DNA from: UBA11098 sp041671525
GTDB taxonomy: Bacteria; Patescibacteriota; Minisyncoccia; Moranbacterales; UBA2206
Direction of reading: 5' to 3'
Assembly: GCA_041671525.1 (NCBI GenBank)
Contig: JBAZBJ010000005.1
Location: 1 to 64,000, forward strand
DNA: 64,000 nt
Numbering within the stretch: the first letter of the stretch is position 1; each line of letters opens with the position of its first letter. Under the pieces are notes generated by a model, which was not told the DNA's origin, made no database searches, and saw nothing but the letters and a program-made list of their open reading frames with translations. This document shows, piece by piece, positions 51,267-59,276 of the stretch. A program made the translations under genes and the position numbers.

Positions 51267-52256
51267 CTACCGCAGTTTACTTTTTAATTCCCGTGTGAAA
51301 ACAAAACCTTGGATGAAACGGAGCCCGTAGGTGATGTGCGTAAAAAAAACATAGACCAAGGAATACAGGGCGACATCAAGCTCTCTTTGGCGCCGGATCA
51401 CATCCCAAAAAACTTTGAGCAAGGCCAGACAATAAACCAACCAGCCGACGAGGTATAATTCGAGATACCATCCGGAGAAAAAGAGAATCGGAACCCAGCC
51501 GACGAGTGCAAAAGCGAAAAAGCCGCTAGGGATGAAATAGCGCAATTTACAGGAGGTTTCGGGAAATTTCTTGGCAAAAAAACCACGGTGGAGTCCATAG
51601 CCGGCCACTTGCTTGAGATGGCGCCAGAGCCCTTCCCGGCGGTGATGCCAAACAATAATTCTTGGATCATACAATATTTTGTTATTTTCTTTGTTATTCA
51701 CCAGATCCAAGCAGAGCTTTGTGTCCTCGCCCGGCCAGTAGTTGCTGCTAAAACCGCCCACCTCGGTAAATGCCGCCTTCCGGACAGTCAAATTTACGGT
51801 CGGCCAATCGGAAACATTTCGTGCTTTTCCAATCGGACAATATCTTTCCGGGAAATTTCCGCCTAAAATGCTCAGGTAGATGGCTCCGGAAACCTTCTGC
51901 AAAAAACTGTCCGACTTTGGTGTGATTGCCGGACCACCCACCGCCGCAATCTCCGCATCTTGAAAATCCTCATCCAAAAATTCCAAAATATTTTTTTCCG
52001 GATAAGCATCGTCATCCACAAACACCAGCAATTCTCCCTGAGCGTCCCGGATGGCCAGGGAGCGTTTCATTGCCGGGCCACCCGTACCGGTGGCAATTAT
52101 TCTTGTTTTCGCCCAAGCATAATTTTGCCCGTCCAGCTCGTCCGGATAAATAATAATCTCATAATCTTCTCTTGGAATCTCCAAAATCTTCGGGATTGAT
52201 TCCCGAATATAATCATTGATTGCTTTGACAGGAATGATGAAGCTATATTTGATCAT
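51267..52256 (-). CDS. GT2-family glycosyltransferase, membrane-anchored
   Basis: A 329-residue GT-A enzyme: FIIPVKAINDYIRESIPKIL at the start, VFVDDDAYPEKN (DxD), GPAITPKS and PGEDTKLCLDL with the acceptor-side acidic ED motif. Three C-terminal hydrophobic segments (about 240-310) anchor it. Family relatives include processive and single-addition enzymes; the ED motif without a clear QxxRW suggests a single addition. Its start overlaps the upstream GT2 gene by 4 nt (52253-52256), so both are translated together. Confidence 0.86.
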   Translation of the reverse strand: MIKYSFIIPVKAINDYIRESIPKILEIPREDYEIIIYPDELDGQNYAWAKTRIIATGTGGPAMKRSLAIRDAQGELLVFVDDDAYPEKNILEFLDEDFQDAEIAAVGGPAITPKSDSFLQKVSGAIYLSILGGNFPERYCPIGKARNVSDWPTVNLTVRKAAFTEVGGFSSNYWPGEDTKLCLDLVNNKENNKILYDPRIIVWHHRREGLWRHLKQVAGYGLHRGFFAKKFPETSCKLRYFIPSGFFAFALVGWVPILFFSGWYLELYLVGWLVYCLALLKVFWDVIRRQRELDVALYSLVYVFFTHITYGLRFIQGFVFTRELKSKLR

Positions 52257-53179
52257 TTTTTGCGAATTATATACATCGGCCGACCAATTACTTCATTATG
52301 GATATTGGCGATATAGAGGGCGATGAGACCCAGGCAGATCAGCACGATACCCATCAAAAAAACGATGATCACCGCCAGGATCGCCGGCGCCGAAAAATTA
52401 ACTTCCCCCAGGACATAATTGACCGAAAACATATAGGCGCCCAAAAGACCGGATAGGATTGTGATCAAAATTCCCAGGTATCCGGCGACGCGCAGCGGGA
52501 AAAGACTAAGGGAAACCATGCTGGCAAAGGCCAACTTGGTCAGCTTCCAGACACTATAGCTCGCCTTGCCGTGCAGCCGCTTGTTGGCCTGGAAAAAAAC
52601 ATATTTTCGGCGGAAACCGAGCCAATCAATCAGGGCGCGAGTCATCCGGTTCTTCTCATTGAGCTTTTTGAATTCGTCAATCACAATCCGATCCAACAGG
52701 CGAAAGTCGGTTGCGCCGGAAACCAGTTCCATTTCGGAAATCTTATTGATCAATTTGTAGAAAAGCCACGATCCAAGTTTCTTGATCAGTCCCTCGCCTT
52801 TATTCTTTTCCCGCACACCGACCACCACTTCAGCGCCCCTTTCCCAATAGCTGATAAATTCACCGATTTTTTCGACCGGATGTTGTAAATCCGCATCTAG
52901 CATGATTGCCGCGTCCCCGCCGCATTCAATGAGTCCGGCCGAAGTCGCTGCTTCTTTGCCAAAATTGCGGGAAAAATCAATAACTTTGACGCGCTTGTCT
53001 TTTTGGGAAAGATCGCTCAGTGCTTGTTGGCTGCCGTCCTGGCTGCCGTCGTTGATAAAAATAATTTCAAAAGCATAATTTTGGAGCTGCGCCAAAACAG
53101 TTTCCATCTCGGCAAAAAGCAAGGGAACATTCTTTTCCTCATTATAGACCGGGACAATTATCGAGATTGTTTTAGGCAT
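52253..53179 (-). CDS. GT2 polyprenol-phosphate sugar transferase (DPM1/GtrB-like)
   Basis: From ATG 53179 the product is 308 residues: SIIVPVYNEEKNVPLLF, FINDGSQDGS, IMLDADLQHPVE (DxD) and SGATDFRLLDRIV, then two C-terminal membrane segments. This is the GtrB/DPM subclass that makes polyprenyl-phosphate sugar for GT-C enzymes. A longer frame to 53203 is unlikely; with 53179 the overlap with the flippase gene is 8 nt. It is one of three enzymes of this class in the window. Confidence 0.89.
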   Translation of the reverse strand: MPKTISIIVPVYNEEKNVPLLFAEMETVLAQLQNYAFEIIFINDGSQDGSQQALSDLSQKDKRVKVIDFSRNFGKEAATSAGLIECGGDAAIMLDADLQHPVEKIGEFISYWERGAEVVVGVREKNKGEGLIKKLGSWLFYKLINKISEMELVSGATDFRLLDRIVIDEFKKLNEKNRMTRALIDWLGFRRKYVFFQANKRLHGKASYSVWKLTKLAFASMVSLSLFPLRVAGYLGILITILSGLLGAYMFSVNYVLGEVNFSAPAILAVIIVFLMGIVLICLGLIALYIANIHNEVIGRPMYIIRKK

Positions 53180-54443
53180 TTTTTTGCGTCTTGTTTCCCT
53201 CAAAAATAAAATAAATTCCGGCCAAGATAGCCAAGACTTGAATCATGATGACTATGCTGATTATATCATAAATAGTTTTCGCGAAAAAGAAAATCACCAG
53301 AACCTCAATGGCGGCAATGGCCAGGAAATAAACTGCTGATTTGTTCTTGTGGATCGAGAGCAGATATTGGATGATCAGGTTAACAAAGGAAAACAAGGAA
53401 ACCATGAGCGCGAACCAGCCCAAATAGCCGGCCACGCCCAGATATTTATCGCCAAAAAACACTCTCAGGACAAACTCCGGGAAAACAAAGAATATAAATG
53501 TGGCAACGACGGTGGCCAAAAGGGTCAGCCAGGCGGCATTCTTGAGCTGTGTTCGTGAGTTTCCCTTTTTGTGATTTTCTTCGGCCGACATTGTGAAAAG
53601 CACTGATCCCAGAATGCTGGTCGCAAAAAAGATGGTTTTGGAAGCCACCGTCAGAGCTCCGTATTGTCCGGAAGTGATGGCATCCAGCTTATTTTTGGCC
53701 AAAACCATATCCACATTCCCCAGGATCGTCATCGCCACAATACCCATCAGGGCCGGCAGCAGATATTTTTTCATGGCGACCCAATCAATTTCCGCGTCAC
53801 TGTTCTCATTTTTGATCCGGGTAAATTTCAGGGCTCGAACCGCAATCGCATAGCCGATCAGCCCACTCAAAATAAATCCCCCCAAAACTCCACTGACACC
53901 AAAACCGATCTTCAGGAGGCCGACACCGATGATTATCTTGGCGCTCGTGCTAACAATCCCGGCCCAGCTCGTCACCTTGAATTTCTGCCACCCGGTCAAA
54001 ATTCCATTAGTCACGGACGAAAAAAATCCCAGCAGCATCAAGATCCACAACAGAATTATCGGCCAATTCTCGTCAATTTTCAAAAAATCGCGCACGAGCG
54101 GAGTGATTGTGAGCGCCAGCAGAAAAAGCGGGATGCCCAGAGTCATGATCTTCTGATTGAACGCCCTAAAAATGATCCGGCTGCCATAGGGGTTGTTTTC
54201 GGCCTTGGTATGGGCACTATATTTCGTCACAATCATTCCCAGCGTCGCGGCTGGAATTGAGATGATGTGCGAAAGAGAAATCAGTGATTCAATTTCTCCA
54301 TACACCGCCGCGTCGGTCATTCGCCCCAACACCAGATGAAAGATGTAGTTCAAAACATTGGCGGCCATTGTGCCCGCAAACAAAATTGAGCTGTTCCAAG
54401 CAAAGGTGTTGCCCCTGATTTTTTGATAAATTCTTCTGACCAT
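53172..54443 (-). CDS. Wzx-type polysaccharide flippase (MOP superfamily)
   Basis: From ATG 54443 the protein is 423 residues with about twelve to thirteen membrane segments, beginning MVRRIYQKIRGNTFAWNSSILFAGTMAANVLNYIFHLVLGRM and containing AAVYGEIESLIS, the family's YG loop. It moves lipid-linked glycans outward. A GTG start at 54500 adds 19 residues and would also lie 6 nt behind a -10-like TAAAAT, so both starts are possible. It begins the leftward unit containing two GT2 genes and follows a terminator. Confidence 0.86.
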   Translation of the reverse strand: MVRRIYQKIRGNTFAWNSSILFAGTMAANVLNYIFHLVLGRMTDAAVYGEIESLISLSHIISIPAATLGMIVTKYSAHTKAENNPYGSRIIFRAFNQKIMTLGIPLFLLALTITPLVRDFLKIDENWPIILLWILMLLGFFSSVTNGILTGWQKFKVTSWAGIVSTSAKIIIGVGLLKIGFGVSGVLGGFILSGLIGYAIAVRALKFTRIKNENSDAEIDWVAMKKYLLPALMGIVAMTILGNVDMVLAKNKLDAITSGQYGALTVASKTIFFATSILGSVLFTMSAEENHKKGNSRTQLKNAAWLTLLATVVATFIFFVFPEFVLRVFFGDKYLGVAGYLGWFALMVSLFSFVNLIIQYLLSIHKNKSAVYFLAIAAIEVLVIFFFAKTIYDIISIVIMIQVLAILAGIYFIFEGNKTQKNA

Positions 54444-54518
54444 ATTGATACTTTTTTTCGTTTTTTTACACCCCTCCAACACCGAATGAGAAATTTCCAC
54501 CTAATTATTTTACCACAA

Positions 54519-54546
54519 AAAAAGCGCCCTTGGAAGAGCGCTTTTT
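54519..54546 (-). terminator. Intrinsic terminator after the secreted lipase-like gene
   Basis: AAAAAGCGC and GCGCTTTTT form a 9-bp stem with an inner CTT/AAG pairing, followed on the minus strand by a T-run. It lies about 15 nt after the stop codon. Confidence 0.85.
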
Positions 54547-54561
54547 GATCAGGTCTTCGCT

Positions 54562-57174
54562 TTAATATTTGATGAACTTGAAGCTTTCCACGAGCAAATC
54601 TCGCGCTGGTTGGGCGATTGAAGCATTGAATTTGTTACTGATGAATCCGCTCAGATCATCAATTTGCTTATTTAAGAGCCTTGCCTGATTATCGGCCGGG
54701 TTTCCATTGTCTTTGCCCCCCATCTTCGCCAGCATGTCGAGCGTGTGAGCAATATCCTTGATCTTGACCTGCAAAAAGTCCGTCGTTTTCGGATCCGTGA
54801 TCAACCCTAAATTTTGATAGTGATCAACGTTATTCGCAATCGCATCAATTGTTGTGTTTAGCTTAAAATTGATCTCTGCCGAACCGACATTTCCCGCCTC
54901 ATCGATTGCTCTTATCATTATCTTATGTTGACCTAATTCTTGCAGCGCCAAATCGACGTCCGCATTGTCTAACTTCACATCGTCCCAGTAGATCTCTAAA
55001 ATAATGCTCTCCGGCGCAGTTTTATTGTCTTCGACCGCATAACTGGCATGCAAAGTCTGGTCGTTGCGATACGTCTCGTTTTCTCTGGGGTTGCTTATTG
55101 TGACCTTCGGTGGCACCGTGTCACCCGCAAACACTTCACCCCCTCTAACTTCAATTGAGACTTCCTCCTCGTGTCCGTTTGTGGCGACCCCTTCAATCAC
55201 TCCGGTTGACTCATCTGCTTGTTGTGGATTATTGGCGTCATCGTAAATTTTTGTCGCTTCGATCCGATATTCACCATCCCCAGTTCCATGGGTTAGAATT
55301 TTGTATTCGCCATCCATCGGATCAGGAATGGTCAGGAATTCCGTAGCAGTATCATATCCAGTATAGTACGCGCCTTCAATCTGCTCATTTTCATCCAAGC
55401 CCTTGATATTTTTCCCACTCCACCTCCCATCCGGCGCAATAACCTGGATATCGACCGGAGAAAAAACAAAGAATGCCAAAATGCTTCCAATCCTTTTTAA
55501 AACTGGCTTAGACATTGACTGGGTTCCAGTGATTGTTTCGTACACAATCTCAGCCCCTTCCGCTGGGAGATTGCGATGTTTTGTGTTAATTTCCACTCTA
55601 GAATCAGCATCGATATTACGTGCCGATTCTAGGGGGACTACCCCATCACCATTACCATATTCAAGACCATGATCACCAAGAAGTGAGCTGAAATTTTCCG
55701 GAATTCCGTGCTCCCACATTAATCCGGGTGTTGATGATTGCGCTTCAATTCGAATTCTTTTTACCGTGCTATTATCGTCATTTAAATTTCCTATAATGTT
55801 ATCGAATTCAATATAATTTAGCTTCGCTTTCTTATTTGCACTGTTTATACTCTCCAGAAAACTATTACGCGGATATCCGATGTAATAAGATCGGTCGCTA
55901 TTTTTTGAAATATCAAACAAGTAATTGTAAACTGGCAACAATTCCGGGACCGATTTTATTGGCTTATTGTGAATATAGTCAAAAATGTTGGTAAATCCAT
56001 TCTCGTAAGCTTCAAGCGAAAAGGCCTTTTCGGCTATTCTATCAAATATATCCGTAGGTCCAGTGCTTATTTTTCCGCCCTCCCACGCTAAATAATCCTC
56101 CGGCGACCCGTTATGGGGAGTTCCCAGTGTTACCAATTGATCGATGTCGTTCTGATAATAACTTGCCTCAACATATTCTCTGGCCAAAAGCCCACCCATA
56201 GAATGAGCAACCACGTCAATCTTTGGCCAATTGGTAATTTGCTTAATTTCGCTAATTCTGTCCCTCAGTAACGTAGCATTTTGAATGTTGCTGTCTCGCC
56301 ATTCATAGGGAAAGGTAAAAATATTCTCATTCGGAACATAACCATTTTCGGTAAAAGTTTTATATAGCCCATCATAAGTTTTGAAAATTGGATCGAGCGT
56401 TTTTTTATTTAAAAATTCCATTGTTCCCATTATGCCAGGAATAATCAGCACTGGATCACGAAAATTTTCTTGGGTTAGCCAATTGGAAAAATTTATACGT
56501 TTGTCAATCTTATCATAATAACAGCTAGCGCCATAACAAGTTCTAGCTGGACCTTCGGGATTTCCCCACCAATTATATCGAAAATCAGAAGATGTGCTTC
56601 CCCTAGCAACATCATTTTGATTGTTAAAGAATCTTGTGCGATTTACTCGAACATTACCGCTTATTATATTAATTGCGGAAACATTATCGTGGAAGCTACT
56701 CCCTTGAATATCCAACAAACCGCCCCTAACAGTTATTCCCCCTAAAAACGCGGCTCGAGCAATGTTTACAAGGGAGTCGTTTTTAACCATAAAGACTTCA
56801 CTGCCAGCTCCACTAACATCAGCATTGCGCATTACTAATTCGCCCCTAGTCGAGATAGTATAGTTTTTTCCAGTTGCTGTTTTTTTAAAGGTAATAGGAT
56901 TTTTTACTGTCCCACTTACTATCATTTTCCCATCCACATTCATACTGCCGTTATCAAAGGTGATTGTCACCCCGTTTCTAATAACCAAGGTTGATCCACT
57001 ATTAACATTTATTTGGTTACTAATTATTTTATCCTGTGTCCACTCCTGGTATCCGATTATTTCCTCGATGTCCGCCGCCTGCGTAAGTAGATGAATATTG
57101 GAAAAGGACAGTGGCGAAAAAATAAAAGCTAAAATTAAAAAAATAATACTGAGAGATTTATATATCTTCATCAT
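54562..57174 (-). CDS. Secreted multidomain protein: beta-helix, lipase-like hydrolase, Ig-like and FIMAH domains
   Basis: An 870-residue protein. Order: signal peptide (1-33), a right-handed beta-helix-like region (about 45-205: repeats of short NGxxxxFxN turns), ending in NWWGNPEGP; an alpha/beta hydrolase (about 240-560) with IIPGIMGT and nucleophile Ser325 in VVAHSMGGLL, like LCAT/PGAP1-type lipases; an Ig-like domain (about 675-780) starting DTVPPKVTISNP; and a C-terminal helical FIMAH-like domain (about 785-865). It probably acts at the cell surface on lipid or acyl esters. It is not fused in any form known to me. It follows a small membrane gene by 1 nt and ends at a terminator. Confidence 0.8.
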   Translation of the reverse strand: MMKIYKSLSIIFLILAFIFSPLSFSNIHLLTQAADIEEIIGYQEWTQDKIISNQINVNSGSTLVIRNGVTITFDNGSMNVDGKMIVSGTVKNPITFKKTATGKNYTISTRGELVMRNADVSGAGSEVFMVKNDSLVNIARAAFLGGITVRGGLLDIQGSSFHDNVSAINIISGNVRVNRTRFFNNQNDVARGSTSSDFRYNWWGNPEGPARTCYGASCYYDKIDKRINFSNWLTQENFRDPVLIIPGIMGTMEFLNKKTLDPIFKTYDGLYKTFTENGYVPNENIFTFPYEWRDSNIQNATLLRDRISEIKQITNWPKIDVVAHSMGGLLAREYVEASYYQNDIDQLVTLGTPHNGSPEDYLAWEGGKISTGPTDIFDRIAEKAFSLEAYENGFTNIFDYIHNKPIKSVPELLPVYNYLFDISKNSDRSYYIGYPRNSFLESINSANKKAKLNYIEFDNIIGNLNDDNSTVKRIRIEAQSSTPGLMWEHGIPENFSSLLGDHGLEYGNGDGVVPLESARNIDADSRVEINTKHRNLPAEGAEIVYETITGTQSMSKPVLKRIGSILAFFVFSPVDIQVIAPDGRWSGKNIKGLDENEQIEGAYYTGYDTATEFLTIPDPMDGEYKILTHGTGDGEYRIEATKIYDDANNPQQADESTGVIEGVATNGHEEEVSIEVRGGEVFAGDTVPPKVTISNPRENETYRNDQTLHASYAVEDNKTAPESIILEIYWDDVKLDNADVDLALQELGQHKIMIRAIDEAGNVGSAEINFKLNTTIDAIANNVDHYQNLGLITDPKTTDFLQVKIKDIAHTLDMLAKMGGKDNGNPADNQARLLNKQIDDLSGFISNKFNASIAQPARDLLVESFKFIKY

Positions 57175-57175
57175 T

Positions 57176-57427
57176 TTATTTTCGTTTAATCATATAAATG
57201 ACAGCTAAAACAACGACGACCATTAAAAGGTACGCAATGCTAATGTTCAATTCGAGTAAATAAAAAATAACCAAATTCAGTATAAACACCGGCGCCACAA
57301 TCCATCTCTTATTTAAAATTTTACCCAAAATAACTCCAACCACAATAGTCACAATTAAATAACCAACCAAAATAATTACTCCCATTGTCGCATATGGCAT
57401 AAAAAAAATACCCATACTTTTTTCCAC
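57176..57427 (-). CDS. Small hydrophobic membrane protein, unknown function
   Basis: Not recognised. The 83-residue product has two to three hydrophobic segments (about 14-37, 42-58 and 60-79) and a basic C-terminus MIKRK. Starts at GTG 57427 or ATG 57415 are both possible; GGAGG lies upstream at about 57430. It is 1 nt from the secreted lipase-like gene, so co-translation is likely. It may assist that protein's membrane insertion or secretion, or be unrelated. Confidence 0.6.
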   Translation of the reverse strand: MEKSMGIFFMPYATMGVIILVGYLIVTIVVGVILGKILNKRWIVAPVFILNLVIFYLLELNISIAYLLMVVVVLAVIYMIKRK

Positions 57428-57553
57428 AACCTCCGCAAGGTTTTTTTAATTTGCGAAAAGCGTGTTTGTTTTAATGTTTATTTTAATTAAAAAATTCAGG
57501 CTTTAGGCCTGATTAAATTATGCAACGAATTTGGAAATTCGTAAAGTCTGAAA

Positions 57554-57578
57554 CTTCCTAAAGGTTCCCTTTAGGAAG
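57554..57578. repeat. REP-like palindrome 1, upstream of RAYT
   Basis: Arms CTTCCTAAAGG and CCTTTAGGAAG (11 bp) with loop TTC, i.e. inverted relative to the other two copies. It lies 21 nt upstream of the RAYT -10 box and could influence its transcription. Confidence 0.88.
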
Positions 57579-57596
57579 ACTTATTGAAGAAATTAT

Positions 57597-57604
57597 GGTA
57601 TAAT
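57597..57604 (+). promoter_or_regulatory. Extended -10 promoter of RAYT, predicted leaderless
   Basis: TGGTATAAT with TATAAT at 57599-57604, 7 nt before the ATG at 57612. The same TGGTATAAT and spacing are found before the GT4 gene at 4601. Confidence 0.6.
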
Positions 57605-57611
57605 ATGGAAT

Positions 57612-58295
57612 ATGAGCACCCGTAGAATCCAATTTGCTAACGATGAATACTATCACATTTATAATCGCGGTGTTGATAAGCGCGAAATTTTTTCATCTGT
57701 ACAGGATTATGATCGTTTTTTAATATCAATGGATCTACTGAATGATATAAATGATGGTTTAATGATTGAGTGGCGGGATTATAAAAAAAGCAATCCAGGA
57801 AGCTCACTCACAGATTTCCTAAAGGGAACCTTTAGGAAAAGAGAACCACTGGTTGAAATATTAACCTATTGTCTCAATCCAAATCATTATCATTTTATCC
57901 TGAAGCAAGTCGCCGATAAAGGAATTGAAAGATTTTTACATAAATTGGGAACGAGCCATACAAAATATTTTAACAAAAGAAATAAGAGAAATGGAGCACT
58001 CTTTCAGGGAGTTTTTCAATCAATACACATCAATTCCAATGAATATCTTCTTTATCTCTCAGTTTATGTAAATAAAAACAATTTCATTCATGGATATGAA
58101 AATAATGCTGATTGGAAATATTCCAGCCTGCATCATTATTTGGAGAAACGAAAAAATAGCCTGATAAAGGGTGAAGAAATTATCCTTGGTCAATTTAGTG
58201 GTGAAGGTGCCCAACAATATGCGGAATTTTTGGATGAAAATGCTTTACACTTAAAGCAAAAGAAGGAAATTAAGGCTTATTTACTCGAAGATTAG
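57612..58295 (+). CDS. REP-associated tyrosine transposase (RAYT, Y1/IS200-like)
   Basis: A 227-residue TnpA_REP protein. Signature parts: YHIYNRGVDKREIF (14-27), the HUH metal motif in NPNHYHFIL (89-97; H92, H94), and catalytic Tyr119 in THTKYFNKRNKRNGALFQGVF-like context (SHTKYFNKRNKRNGALFQG, 115-133), then WKYSS (168-172). RAYTs nick and rejoin single-stranded REP hairpins and are usually domesticated single copies. A REP-like palindrome lies inside the gene (residues 68-76) and another overlaps the stop, so the gene carries its own likely substrate. It stands alone between two leftward glycosylation groups. Confidence 0.9.
   Translation: MSTRRIQFANDEYYHIYNRGVDKREIFSSVQDYDRFLISMDLLNDINDGLMIEWRDYKKSNPGSSLTDFLKGTFRKREPLVEILTYCLNPNHYHFILKQVADKGIERFLHKLGTSHTKYFNKRNKRNGALFQGVFQSIHINSNEYLLYLSVYVNKNNFIHGYENNADWKYSSLHHYLEKRKNSLIKGEEIILGQFSGEGAQQYAEFLDENALHLKQKKEIKAYLLED
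57815..57839. repeat. REP-like palindrome 2, inside RAYT
   Basis: Arms TTTCCTAAAGG and CCTTTAGGAAA (11 bp) with loop GAA. It is read in frame as DFLKGTFRK (68-76), between the N-terminal motif and the HUH motif of the transposase. Confidence 0.9.
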
Positions 58296-58323
58296 TTTCC
58301 TAAAGGGAACCTTTAGGAAACTA
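58293..58323. repeat. REP-like palindrome 3, overlapping the RAYT stop
   Basis: Fourteen-base arms (TAGTTTCCTAAAGG and its complement) with loop GAA. It contains the TAG stop of RAYT and ends 3 nt before the end of the convergent epimerase gene, so it might also act as a transcript-end hairpin for both. Confidence 0.9.
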
Positions 58324-58325
58324 GA

Positions 58326-59276
58326 TTACACTTTATAATATTCTTTGTACCACTCCACAAAATTTTTGATCCCCTCATCGATCCGGGTTGTCGGTTTCCA
58401 GCCGAGCTTGCGGAGTTTGTGGATGTCGGCGACGGTGGCCGGCACGTCCCCGGGCTGCAGCGGCAACATTTTTTTCTTGGCTTTCTTGCCCATGCAATTT
58501 TCCAAAACTTCGATGTAGCGCAGGAGGGTTTCTTCCTTGTCACCTCCAATGTTTATGATTTCGCATCTAAGATTTGCATCGATGACCTTGATGGTTCCGG
58601 AAACGATGTCATCCACATAGGTAAAATTCCGACTCATTTTCCCATGATTGAAAACTTTGATCGGCGTCCCCTTCCGAATTCCCTCCGCGAACAGGAAAAG
58701 TGCCATATCCGGCCGACCCCACGGACCATAAACCGTAAAAAAACGCAAACCGGTCGTATTTAAACCGTAAATGTGGCTGTAGACATGTGCCAGCAGTTCT
58801 GTGGCTTTTTTGGTGGCCGCGTAGGGGGAAATCGGCGTGTCCACGTTGTCAGACTCAGAGAAGGGCTGTTTTTTGTTGTTGCCATAAACTGAAGAGGAAG
58901 AAGCATAAACAAAATTTTTGATTTTATATTTTCGCGACATTTCCAATAAATTCAAAGTTCCCTTAATATTCACGTCTTCATAGGCGATCGGGTCCGAGAG
59001 TGAATTGCGCACCCCGGCCAGAGCGGCCAGACTCATCACCTTGTCCAGTTTCTCGGTTTTGAAAATTTTCTCCAACAGTTTAACGTCCCGGATATCACCT
59101 TTGTATAATTTAAATTTATAACCTCTGAGATATTTTTTGATCCGATCTTTTTTGAGCTGCGGGTCATAGTAGTCATTGAAATTGTCGATCAGCACGACCT
59201 GATCCCCGCGCTCCATCAATTTTTTGGCCAAATTGGAACCGATAAAACCTGCCCCTCCCGTGATAAGAATTTTCAT
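58326..59276 (-). CDS. UDP-glucuronate 4-epimerase-like enzyme (extended SDR)
   Basis: A 316-residue protein with ILITGGAGFIGSNLAKKL (3-20), SLAALAGVRNSL, ASSSSVYGNNKKQPF and YAATKKATE (YxxxK), then TGLRFFTVYGPWGRPDMALF. This combination, especially YGPWGRPDMA, is typical of UDP-GlcA 4-epimerases (CapI/LspL type) that make UDP-galacturonate. It uses the same UDP-GlcA pool as the decarboxylase at 48177, produced by Ugd. Its start overlaps the upstream glycosyltransferase by 4 nt. Confidence 0.9.
   Translation of the reverse strand: MKILITGGAGFIGSNLAKKLMERGDQVVLIDNFNDYYDPQLKKDRIKKYLRGYKFKLYKGDIRDVKLLEKIFKTEKLDKVMSLAALAGVRNSLSDPIAYEDVNIKGTLNLLEMSRKYKIKNFVYASSSSVYGNNKKQPFSESDNVDTPISPYAATKKATELLAHVYSHIYGLNTTGLRFFTVYGPWGRPDMALFLFAEGIRKGTPIKVFNHGKMSRNFTYVDDIVSGTIKVIDANLRCEIINIGGDKEETLLRYIEVLENCMGKKAKKKMLPLQPGDVPATVADIHKLRKLGWKPTTRIDEGIKNFVEWYKEYYKV

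Larger units (their letters stand above)
57554..58323 (+). mobile_element. RAYT transposase with associated REP-like palindromes
   Basis: A Y1 (TnpA_REP) transposase gene with one palindrome upstream in inverted orientation (57554), one inside the gene (57815) and one overlapping its stop (58293). All share arms TCCTAAAGG/CCTTTAGGA and a 3-nt loop. No flanking target duplication is evident. A related doublet lies 44 kb away at 13712. Confidence 0.72.

Noticed and set aside
57554..58323. Palindrome array at the RAYT as a CRISPR
   Set aside because: Only three copies, unequal spacing, one inverted, one inside a gene, and no cas genes.
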